Assembly: GCA_029207755.1 (NCBI GenBank) | Contig: JARCOQ010000002.1 | Span: 110,781,745 to 110,845,744 of the forward strand | Reading direction: 5' to 3' | Source of the DNA: Chamaea fasciata | Taxonomy: Eukaryota > Chordata > Aves > Passeriformes > Sylviidae | Length of the DNA stretch: 64,000 nucleotides | In this document: positions 1-9,950 of the stretch, in pieces | Numbering within the stretch: the first letter of the stretch is position 1 | Layout of the letters: each line of letters starts with the position of its first letter | The notes under the pieces: model-generated | What the model was told of the DNA's origin: nothing | What the model saw: only the letters and a program-made list of their open reading frames with translations | The model's database searches: none | Made by a program: the position numbers and the translations under genes

Positions 1-261
1 TATGCAAAGTTCACAACCAGCCTGAGTAATCCAGATTTGTTAAAAACCATTCTGCTTTTGCAGCAAGGCTAAATCTGGTTTATTAACTTTAATGTCACAT
101 TTCAGTAAACAGAGACTTCCAAAGATTTTTTTTTTTTATTTTTTCAGCATATTATCAGTTTTCATTGAGGCATTTTTTAGTATATCTCCGCACACTATTA
201 ATCACCATTTACAGTAGTGATTATCACACAACCTGCACCAATACAGAAAAAATGCATAAAA
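1..261. other. AT-rich non-coding DNA
   Basis: Unique-looking AT-rich sequence with a poly-T run near 127-148. No open frame or splice-bounded exon is visible. It ends where the CR1 fragment starts. Confidence 0.6.
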
Positions 262-556
262 CCATAGAATCATAGATTGGCCAGGGCTGAAAGGGATCTT
301 AAAGCCTATATAATTCCAACACCCTGCCATGAGCAGGGACACCTTCCACCAGATCAGGTTGCTCACCCAACCATGCCTTGAACACCTCTGGGGATGGGAC
401 AGTCACAACTTCCCTGGGCAGCCTGTGCCAGTGCCTCATCACTCTCACAGTAAAGAATTTCTTCCTAATACCTAATCCAAACTCTCTTTCAGTTTGAATC
501 CATTCCCCCTTGTCCTGTCTTTACACGCCCTTATAAAAAGTCCCTCTCCATCATAT
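262..556 (-). mobile_element. CR1 LINE 3' fragment, minus orientation
   Basis: The plus strand opens with the doubled 'catagaatcatagat' motif, the reverse complement of the CR1 3' terminal repeat. It then runs through the standard tail: 'gccagggctgaaagggatctt', the 'gagcagggacaccttccacc' block, 'cctgggcagcctgtgccagtgcc' and 'aagaatttcttcctaata'. The element therefore lies on the minus strand and is heavily 5'-truncated, like most bird CR1 copies. No usable reverse-transcriptase frame remains. The inner boundary near 556 is approximate. Confidence 0.93.
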
Positions 557-689
557 CAAAGAAAAGAGAGAAACTAGAGAGTGAGAAACGTTGAACTTGC
601 TGGAGTTCTAACAGTTCTCTTTTTTTCATTTTCCGAGGGTGAAAAAATTAAAAAGGCAGAGAAGTGATGGAGTTCATCATTTGCTTCTC

Positions 690-830
690 CAGGTGTGATT
701 CCCCCAAGGCGGCGGAGCGGCGTGGGCGGTGCACTACCGCATCCTGCCACGGGGGGGCGACAGCCGCACTGCCCCGCCCACTTCCAGGCTGCCAGCGCAA
801 ACCATCGCCTAGCGGTTTCACCTTCGCCAA
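690..830. other. small CpG-rich patch
   Basis: A short segment much richer in CpG than its surroundings, with GGCGGCGG, GGGCGG and CCCGCCC boxes that resemble GC-box (Sp1-type) motifs. Open frames cross it on both strands (114 aa plus, 116 aa minus), but their composition is what CpG-rich sequence gives by chance and neither resembles a known protein. It could be a minor CpG island, a regulatory element or part of an exon of the proposed minus-strand gene. None of these can be shown here. Confidence 0.4.
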
Positions 831-1010
831 TTTCTTCCCAAACTACCACACCTCTGCACCACCTTGGAGCCAAACCAGCACCAAAAACAATCCAAAAACC
901 ATCCCAAAACCCCTCTGCAAGCACCCCAAAGGCACCAGGAGGATTCTGCCAGGTGATGGTGAAACCTCACGGGGCTGTCTGGACGTTAGTATGCAAGGGG
1001 AGCCTTGAGA

Positions 1011-4000
1011 GATTCGTGTGAATAATACCAAAAAGCTCTAAGCTTCTTAGTGCGGCAGGAGTGGAAAATCCCATTTCAGATGTTTGTGCTCATAACTAGG
1101 AAAGAGGGGAATGAAGGGTTTTGGTTTTAAGCAGCTAAAGCGCTGTCCAATTTCAAGACAAGTGGGATGTAGCACTTTAGTAATGACTCTTTTGGTGTCA
1201 AGTTAAGCCCTAAAATGTACAGAGATCTTACTAAATGAGTAACAGGAGGGTCTGCCCTCTATCTAGTAATAAAAAGCAAAACAAAAAATCATTTTCCAAA
1301 GTTAATAATAACAATCGATGATAAGATGTATAGTAAACCAGTTCATTATAATAAACATTTCATTAAAATATTGTGATTCAACTTTCTTGAGGTTTTTTTT
1401 TTTTACATTCTTAGACCATTTTTTTAAATGAAGGTAAGCATCTCTCTATTTAAAGGTGTTAAGAGCTCATGTTCTTGCAAGTTTACTCAGTACAGCTGTT
1501 AAACTCTTAATACTTCTTCCACTGCTCTAAGGAAAATTAAATGCTGCAGATGTTATCCTTTATAATGCCATATACACAGAATCAGTTCCTCATTTGCAGG
1601 GCAAGTTAATTATTTTTTTCCTACTGACCTTCAAGGCAATCATGATCATTAGGCATTGCCAGGGTTAAATAAACATGACCTAAAGTGATCACAAGTCAAA
1701 AGTTATGTGAAAGAGATATTCTCATGTCAATAAGCGGAAATCTAGGAACTGCACCTGAAATATTTCAAACAAATCCCTCCCTTCAGACAAAAACATAGTA
1801 AGAACGCAAGTGAAAAGGCAGAAATAGACCTGAAACTAAAACATTTCCTGTCTCTGAGATATATTTGAACTAGACAGTCTACATTATTAAAGATGCTAGT
1901 GGTCGCAGATAATCAATAGGTTAAACTCCATAAAATAAATGAAACATACCCCAAAAACCAAAATGGCAACAAGACAAAAACAAAACAAAACAAAAACAAA
2001 AAGCCAACAACAAGCAAACAGAAAAAAAAAAAGACCAAAGAAAAAAATAAATAAATACTCTTATACTCTCTGAAAGTTTTTACACATTCCAGTTCCACAC
2101 GTCTGACCCTCTTTCACTCCACCCCTGTGTGAGGACATGAACGCCGGGATCCTGCGTGTGCCCTGGCAGCATTTCTGCAGCGTGCAGCCCGGACAAGCCC
2201 ACCTGCCAGGAATTCCCCTAAGGACAACTGCAGGGAGCTTAACAAGATTTGCATCCATTCATAAGAGATCGCTTCGCTAAAGATGAAGCCGATGTGGAAT
2301 GGTGTGCGGGAACTTGGGGTACTTTCAGGGCTATTGCCTAATTTTCCAGAGCCCCAAGCCCATGCAATTCCCAGTTCTTACTGGGAAGGGGGGCACTGAA
2401 CACCAAGGGCCACTCATGGCAAGCAGAGGAGCCACTTCAGAGTAACCCCAGCTATCCAGAACCAATATTGCTCGACATTGTTTCACTACACCAAGCTTTC
2501 CTCACTTCATGAAACCTCTCCTCCTCCCATCCCACAAAAAGGGAAAAGCAGGTCTTGAAAACCTTCAGTAGAAAACTGTTGCCAAGGATTATTTGAAACT
2601 GAAGAGAGGTCTCTGCGCCACGATCTAGTGCAAAATCCAACTTCACAGCTCTTATCCCTTGCTGTAAATCCACTATTACCCTCGACCCCTCTGATGCTTC
2701 CCATGCTTTTGCAATTACCCTCCCAGATTTCCACTCAAACCTGGGTGTTTCCTCAGGTTTGCACATGATAAAGGTCCACCAAAGCCAACAGAAATGCTCC
2801 TCCACCTACCCCACAGCCCCATTCCAGGGCTTTCCCACAGATCAAACCTCAGGATATCTGAGCATCTAAGAAAAAGTTGTTGTTATAAGACAATACCAAC
2901 ATCCCACAGCCAGCTTGTCACAAGCAGAGACTTTTTAACAATGAGAAAAAGAGAAACATCATGAAATTAAACAAAAAAGTTGGAAAGTCATGCATCTTTA
3001 TTACTCTTGTGTATAGCAGCAGACTCTCAGCAAAAAAGTATGGCTCAAGTGGTTTTTATTTAAGTGCTGTAAATTAGTGATCAGGAGCAATGTTACCAGT
3101 AAAACATGGAAATTCATGTGACAGGTTTTCAAAATAGTTTTCAACCCTGGACTGTGAGGAGTTTATCAGAGCTGCAGGTGGGAGCTAGGAACATTTGCCT
3201 GCCTTTTTCATCTTAAAAGACTCTGAACACATATTTAAACAGGAGTAATTCAGAACTTTTGAGAGTATCTGAGCTCTTCTAGTAAGGAAAAACAACCGTA
3301 AGAAAGAAAATTTTGCTTAGTTATGTTTAAAGAGAAGAGGGTATGGCACAATATCCAGACATAAAACAAGTTAAACCCCACTTTTATCTGTCACACTCAC
3401 CAGGCATTTTTATTCTGTACTTTTTCATTTATAGTAAGTGCACTTATTGCTGATTTTCAGTCTGTTTTCTTGCTAAGACATTATATAACAGGAATTAAGG
3501 AGTCAGAGCCCTTTGAAGCACCCTCAGCACATAAGAAGACTTATTCACCAGGTTGTTAGACACAATGAAAGAAGACATGCATGAAACCAAGAGCACTTGC
3601 ACAGTTCTCCTCTCCAGTCACCTGTTTCGTCTCTATCTTTCAGGTTGTGGTCAGCAGAGTTTAAAGAGCTTCAGCTTTGTGAATGTTTTGGAGTTTTTAA
3701 AAGACATATTTTATTACCAACATGTACAAAAGCAGCCATCCAAGGCTGAACGGAGTTTTTATCCTGAACTGTTGTACTGGTCCTTTAACTTTTTATGACT
3801 CATAGTTCAAGTATTTGGGAATTCCCCTCTAAATACGAGTTTGACACACTTGCATTATGGAAAGTTATTTTATTCAAAATGTAACAAAATGCAATATTCA
3901 TGCAATACCCAGGTCTATATTTAACACCACACAATTGGGTTTTTCTTTTTCTTTTTTTTTTTTTCAATAAAGCCTCTAATTAAAGACAGATTCAAAAAAA

Positions 4001-4124
4001 AAAATCAAGAACAAGACTGAATAGCAGAAGTAATCATTGAAAGAGACAATCACAGTATTACACACCCAAGCAAGTCGGGATTTCTTTTTTTTTTAACTAT
4101 TTAAACAATGTTAGAGCTGTTTAC
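1011..4124. other. non-coding DNA, likely intronic
   Basis: AT-rich unique sequence with only short chance frames. It contains an A-rich low-complexity tract with CAAAA units at about 1971-2055 and poly-T runs near 1390 and 3950. Under the minus-strand gene model this is intron 2. I looked for a following exon on the minus strand and saw no pair of splice sites around an open frame that I would defend. Confidence 0.5.
1971..2055. repeat. A-rich low-complexity tract (CAAAA units)
   Basis: Irregular runs of A with repeated caaaa units, then a pure A run and AAAT units. The minus strand reads as a phenylalanine/leucine-rich frame (positions 1913-2098), which is purely a product of the T-rich complement. 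Confidence 0.85.
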
Positions 4125-4239
4125 CTTCTTGCCCGGACCCCCCAGTTGCATGTAAGAGTACTCAGCTTCTCTCTTACCTGTGTGCTGAACTCCCTTCTTG
4201 GTGGGCTGGCTACTCATCAGGGATCACCTGACTAAAAGC
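4125..4239 (-). CDS. candidate start-codon exon of an unidentified gene (partial)
   Basis: On the minus strand a pyrimidine-rich tract ending in TTTCTTTCCAG gives an acceptor with the exon starting at 4239, and a branch-point-like GCTGATT lies about 20 nt upstream. The exon has 22 nt of leader with an in-frame TGA two codons before an ATG at 4217-4215. Translation begins MSSQPTKKGVQHT. Two donors are possible. CAG|GTAAGAG ends the exon at 4178 (40 coding nt, phase 1). AAG|GTAAAC ends it at 4125 (31 whole codons, phase 0), and the extension stays open and adds a Tyr-containing, Gly/Lys-rich stretch. An upstream stop, ATG, acceptor and good donor together fit a second exon that carries the start codon. 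I do not recognise the protein, and the rest would lie left of the window. Splice signals can arise by chance, so confidence is moderate. Confidence 0.4.
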
Positions 4240-5272
4240 CTGGAAAGAAATTAAAATATAATCAGCTGACCACTCTTGCTCACTGGCTTCCAGCTTTAAT
4301 ACTCCTCTCCACAGCACTTTGTCATGTGAGGCGGGACAGGACCAGCTGTCATTGCTTCAGAAAAAAAGGGAAATGGGCCCCTCCGTTTCCACCTCCTTCC
4401 TTCCTCCTCGCTCACTCTTTCCTATCTGTCCCTGCCTCCCGACCTCCTCCCTTTCTCATTCTTCCACTTTGCTCATTCACTGCCCGCCTGGCTGGGGTCT
4501 CCCAGGGGAAGCCGCATTCCACAACGCACAAGCATTTCCCCTGCATCCCGAGGTTTCTCAGCGAGCTGCCTACACATTTGTACTGGGGAAAAAAAAAGAA
4601 AATAAAAGGGGAAGAAAAATATAAATCAGAGAAAAACAGAGAAAAGCACCGCATTCCACAACCCTCAGTCAGCCCTGGCAGACTACGAGACATTTTCAGT
4701 CACACAGCACAAAATGCATTAGTCAGAGCTGAGAGACCACACACTTTGTACCACTACCATGCTAACAGAGAATGGTCTGAGCAGAGCTACAGGAAAAAGG
4801 AAAGGAGGGGTTCCTATTGGTGCTTCCATTTTACACGGGGTGGTCACCTAAATATATGAAAAAACCCGCAGGAAAAGGCCCGGAGCTGACATTCCCAGCA
4901 GAAACAATGTGGTCGTGGGCAGCGGGGAAAGCTCCCCGCTCACGGAGCTCGACCTTTGCCGAGAGGATTCCCCCTCCTGCAGAATGCGTTATTCCAAAGG
5001 CTGCAAGACATTATCTAAATCAGAACTTCTATCTCCCCGATGGTTTGTTCGTAGGAAATACGAGCCTAGAAAAAGTGAAAGTAATACTGCGTGATTCAGA
5101 TTCCCCGAAACCACATATACTTTCAGTTCAGACTTCTCTCTTCTCCGCCGCTCCTTACAGCTCTGCAAGCTTTATCCATCTTTGGAGTTTTGTTTCCTCT
5201 ACTTACTCGGTTTCAGCCCTCCGTGTTCGCAGGGAATCTGAGCAGCAACAAACGAGAAGGGAGCTCGGCGTA

Positions 5273-5308
5273 AAAAAAAAAAAAAAAAAAACCCCAAAAA
5301 AAACCCCC
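5273..5308. repeat. poly-A run followed by C/A tract
   Basis: An uninterrupted run of about 20 A, then CCCC, eight A and CCCC. Simple low-complexity sequence with no attached retroposon body visible. Confidence 0.9.
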
Positions 5309-5496
5309 TCTCCGTCCTCATCCCAATGACCTAATCACTCATCTATCTGCTCACTGCTTCCGTCCCCCACACGCACTTATCTCTTGCTCGAAGGCATTTT
5401 AGGAGTGAGGACAGGGCTTGGGAGGAAACACCGCTCCTAAAATCACATCAGAGAGGGACAGCGCTGCCGGGAGCACGCGTTTGTGTCCGCTGGGAA

Positions 5497-5508
5497 CAGC
5501 ACCACGGA
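5497..5508 (+). promoter_or_regulatory. REST/NRSF (RE1)-like left half site
   Basis: The 12 bases CAGCACCACGGA match the left part of the RE1/NRSE consensus exactly. The right half is poorly conserved (GCCCCCA where CAGCGCC is expected). REST is known to bind some half sites and non-canonical sites. Whether this one is functional is inference; it lies about 1.3 kb upstream of the candidate start codon. Confidence 0.3.
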
Positions 5509-5513
5509 GCCCC

Positions 5514-5576
5514 CAGCCCCAGATTCCCTGCTCGCGGCCCCAAATTCCCTGCTCCCAGCCCCAAATTCCCTCCTCC
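5514..5576. repeat. 3 x 21 bp tandem repeat
   Basis: Three head-to-tail 21 bp units start at 5514, 5535 and 5556, each containing 'ccccaaattccct' (unit 1 has one base changed). Because the period is a multiple of three, the minus strand encodes a 7-residue repeat in a 90 aa frame (5443-5715). That frame has no other support as a gene. Confidence 0.85.
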
Positions 5577-5720
5577 TCACGGGACTGTCCCTAACACAGC
5601 CTGCCAAGACCCAGGGGCTCAGCCCAGAGTCAGGGAAGCGTAGGGAGGCGGGGTAGGGGAAGATGGGGAGAACCCTCAAGAGCCTGCACTGGAATTTCTC
5701 TTCAGGGAAGTCCATGCTTT

Positions 5721-8700
5721 AATGAAAGACTGATACTAGATACCACAAAGAAACTTTTATTTCTGTGTGCACATGACTCAGATGCATTTTCTGTGTGGGT
5801 TATGTGGTTGTGTTATGTTTCATCTTAAAAAACTGTTTCAAAGAGACCTTTAAACATTAGTTGTAAGAAAAAACTCGATGTGTTTATGTACAGTGAATGT
5901 TTTAAAACTGCCTTTTATGGCACAGTGCTCTATAAAGCAGAGACACTAATGTCTGTTTTCATTATAGACATAATTTGAATCTAATACTAAACACAATAAT
6001 CTGTAAAAATATTTATTTTAAATTACATCCCCAAATAGTTCCCAGAAAAGCAAACAAACTGAATCCTTCAGCAAAACAGATCCCCTTCGTTACAATACTG
6101 TTATCTGTCCACTTCTCTCATTTTCTCAATTTTGAAAATACACTTACTCACTGCGTTACTGACTTAGATGCACTAGTTTATAAAATAACTGGTAGCTGCT
6201 GCTGTGCAGTATTTCAGCAGAGGAAGGCTGTCCAGAACTGCCTCAGAGACCGAACACTGTCGCCATTATAACAAAAGCATTAAAATGAATAATTCATGAG
6301 CAGAGGAAGTACCCTACCATTAAAAGGCACCGACTATTTCATGAATTGTCCAAAAGCTACCCCTTTTACTGCCCAGTTCCTCTTACTACTTAATTATCCT
6401 TCATTTTTCTAAAATGGCATCAAGTAGTAATCAGCAGAAACACACGGACCACTCGTAGGAGACTTTCCCGAGAAGTAAGAAATGAAAGCTAAAAAGTGAG
6501 CCAGAGAGAGGGAGGGGAAAAAAGTGTTTATGTCTGATGATGGATATATTAAGGAAATGAGACTTCAGACTTGAAGAGGCTTTTCCAAGTTGTGCTTTTG
6601 AATCTTGAGAAGGAAGAATACCGACAAATATTCTTCGCAAAAATAAAGGCAGTCGGTTCTTTGCCTTTGTCTGGTCCCCTCTTTTTCAGGATCCCAAGGC
6701 ATCATGAAAATGCCCAGGAATTAAAAATCCCCATTTCTGTGGATTTTCAGAACTTTCTCATTGTTTATAGGTGCTGAACATAAGGCCTCAAGAAAACGAA
6801 ATTATTCTCTCCAGGTCACACAGGAAGGCTTGGAGACTGAGGCAAGAATAGAGCTTCATGCCCTGGTTACCAGTCCTATGCCCAACAAAAAGAGTAACTT
6901 CCTTGCTTTTTGTTAACAAACATCAAAAAGTTCAACAGTCCTGCAGGTTTTAACCTAATAAAATGAACAGTGGTGCACACGCATTTTCTGTGGGTATAGA
7001 GGAACACTCCAAACCATTAACCCCACATCACACCAGAATTATGTGCAAAATTAAGTTTTAAATAATATATTTAAAGGAATTTGGCCCTAGAGTAGCAAAG
7101 TGCATCTGGTCATGTTTCTTTTATCTGCTGCAGGAAACACACATACAGTGCCTGGAAAGAGATTTATTTCTAACATACACTTTCAAATTTCTCAAGACAT
7201 TCAAAATTGGTACACTAACATTAATAAACTTCTCAGATTTAATTTGAACCAACATCCGGTTCTTAAAATTGAAGAAAGTGTATCCCTAAGACATTTTGCC
7301 AATGGCACAGCATTCCATAATGCTGAGCAAAAGTCATCCTAAATATCCTTACTTACATGGGTCACTTTTTAGGTGTCCTACCCTCTCACACTATTGGGAA
7401 GAATTCAAACACAATTGTCATTCCAAGGCTCTCATTGCAACAAGTTCACCAATTATGTGGTAGCAAGCCCATTAATACTGAGATGCAAAAACATGCCCCC
7501 AAGGCATCATGGATGGAATGAAAACATGAGGTGTAACTGCAAGATCAGACACTGTCACTGGTCAACTTACTGGTGCTGCTGTGCTTTTTATTTTTAAGCA
7601 GGTTGGGTTCTTTGCAGAGCATTGGGAAGCACATTTTTGATTGTGACTTTCCAATTTCTAGGTTCCTTTCACGTCTAAAAAAATTTCAATAGCATCTATT
7701 TGAGAGAGATGCTCTTTTGATCTGGTATTAGATGGATGACTTTCATTCTGCCAAAAAAATTTGCCCTTCAGTCAACTCAGAGCTGCTCCCACAGCAAGTC
7801 CTTACAGGAGTAAGGAAATGCTCTTTAACAGCTAGAACAATCTGTACAGTTAAACATATTTTTAGTTTTCAGTCCCCAAGGAACTATGAGTAGAACTGAA
7901 CTGCAAAACAAATATAAAAAACCCCATAATTTGTTGTTAGATATAATTAATATAGCCCAGCTCACAGCAAGCAGGTTTATTGTAACTGATAGACTGTTTC
8001 AGTACAAATGACCATTAATGGTTTGATAAGCTGTGGCAGGAAGAAAGAGGAGGAAAACCCAAGAAATACTTAAGATAACTCTTCCAAAAATGGAAGAAGT
8101 TCTCTTTTTTAAAAAAGAGAAAAAAAAACCCCAAACAAACAGTTATAGAAAGAAATGCTATGAACACTTCAATTTTATCTCCTTCAAAATATTTATCCTG
8201 AGTCAATATTACAGGAGAAATTCTGTGTTGACATAAACCAGTATGAATGCATCCACCAAACCAGCAACCTCCACCAGGGCATCCAGACTCCTGAGTCACT
8301 ACCTAAACACAAGTGTTCCACAGAAAAAACAGCATCAAATAAATTACTTCAGAGAAAATAAGATCACCACTACTTCTACTTGGAAGTAGGTGAGAAAAAA
8401 AAAATAAAAATGAAAGAAAACAAAAAGTCATCATGTCTGTAATCAGGGCAAAATTTCCAAGTGAAAGGAACTTAATCAGCATTTTGCTATTTGGACAAGA
8501 AGGAGAGGGAATGGGAAGAGACAGGAGAGACTTGTAGAGTAGTAACAATCAGATTGGAACATTGTTCAGTATGCACAACTGTCTCAAAACTACATTATGA
8601 CTGCAAGCAAGAATGAATGGAATTATATATCCCAGTGTAATGATAAGGTGACAATCAAGTGCAAAAGATAAAATAATAAGAAATCAGAGGTGAAAAACGT

Positions 8701-9137
8701 GTTCAGCTATCCAAGAATAACCCATCCGATCTCAGTATGCCAAAAGTGTGGTCAGATAACGCATACAAATTTATATCTAGGAGCTTAGATATTTTTAGAG
8801 AGTTTTGATATTTGTTTTACCTCCAGTGAGTGAATTTATGCTCCACAGAGCAGTGGTGTTTGCCACACTGTTGTTTACTTGCATCAGCAAACACCAGAGT
8901 TGTGTAGATTGTGCACTGAACTACTCAAAGACTTCCAGAGGAACAGAACTATTACTTAAGCCTTCTAAAATAAAGTTTTTAGACATCAATATAAATTATT
9001 TTATAAATCCAAAATCAACTTCTTGAAGATATTTTGAGGGCTAAATAAACAGATGCAGATGCAAGAGTAGTGAAGGTGATTTCCACTTTTTTATTGTAAA
9101 GAAATACCTCAGAGGAGGCATGTCAGCACATCCACAA
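5721..9137. other. AT-rich non-coding DNA
   Basis: Unique-looking sequence with short frames only (at most about 98 aa), none protein-like. No retroelement tail or tandem array was recognised. Under the gene model it lies in the first intron. Confidence 0.5.
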
Positions 9138-9950
9138 GATCACAGAGTAGTTTAGGCTGGAAAAAACCTCTGGAGGTCATCTGGTCCAACCCCTGTGCTC
9201 AAACAGGGGCACCTGCAGACCATTGCCCAGGACCACTTTCAGAGAGCTTCTGAACACCTCCAAGGACAGAGACTCTACAACCTCTCTGGGCAACCTGTGC
9301 CAGTGCTCCATCACCCTCACAGTGAAAAAGTTATTCCTAACATTCAAATGGAGCGTCCTTTGCTTCAGTTTGGGGCCACTGTCCCTGCTCCTGTCACTGA
9401 GCAACACTGAGAAGAGCCTGGCTCTGTCTGCTTTGCAAAACCCCTTTAGGCATTTGAACACGTTTGTGCCCCTCCCTCAAAGCCTTCTTTTCTCCAGGCA
9501 GAACAGTCCCAGCTCTCTCAGCCTTTTGCTCACAGGTGAGATGCTCCAGACCCTTCATCATTCTTGCGTCTCTTCACTTGAAGGGAAGTCTCCAGTAGCT
9601 CCATCTCTCTTTTACTGGGGAGTCCAAAATAGGACTCCCACCACTCCAGACGTGGCCTCATCAGGGCTGAGTAGAGAGGAAGGATCACCTCAGGATCACC
9701 CCTTCCTTCCCCTGCTGAACAGCACTCCTCCTAACATAGCCCAGGGTGCAATTAGTCCTTTTCAAGGGGTGCTGGTTCTGCATTGATTGACGCACAAGGC
9801 AAGGGCACGTTATTGGCTTATGCTCAACTTGGTGCCCACCAGCATCCCTGGGCCTTTCCTAGAGAGCTGCTTCCCAGCTGCTCATCCCTGGATGGTTCAT
9901 GGGACTGCTCCACCCCAGGGGCAGGATTTTGTGCTTGCCTCTGTAGGTCC
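9138..9950 (-). mobile_element. CR1 LINE 3' portion, minus orientation (~0.8 kb)
   Basis: The plus strand starts 'agatcacagagtagtttagg' and follows the CR1 tail in antisense: 'ctggaggtcatctggtccaa', 'cctctctgggcaacctgtgc', 'ctccaggcagaacagtccca', then 'gtccaaaataggactcccac' and the distal 'cccaggggcaggattttgtg' block. It reaches further into the element than the other copies, covering the 3' UTR and probably the end of ORF2. The frames at 9177-9461 (minus) and 9223-9786 (plus, 187 aa) are CR1-derived and not host genes. The inner end near 9950 is approximate. Confidence 0.92.

Larger units (their letters stand above)
4240..5720. other. moderately GC-rich non-coding region upstream of the candidate exon
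   Basis: This stretch is richer in C/G than its flanks, especially 4380-4560, 4870-4990 and 5400-5700. It contains a pyrimidine-rich block (4380-4480), an A20 run followed by C/A runs (about 5273-5308), a 21 bp tandem repeat and a REST-like half site. Frames of 177 aa and 170 aa on the plus strand cross it but are low-complexity and not protein-like. It may hold an internal promoter or enhancer. A TATTAAAG motif on the minus strand lies about 75 nt above the candidate ATG, but the acceptor between them argues for a spliced leader instead. Confidence 0.4.

Noticed and set aside
5443..5715. 90 aa minus frame with a 7-residue repeat
   Set aside because: The repeat follows from the 21 bp tandem array. 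There is no splice or promoter evidence and no family resemblance.
9223..9786. 187 aa plus-strand frame
   Set aside because: It lies wholly inside the CR1 element and is antisense to it.
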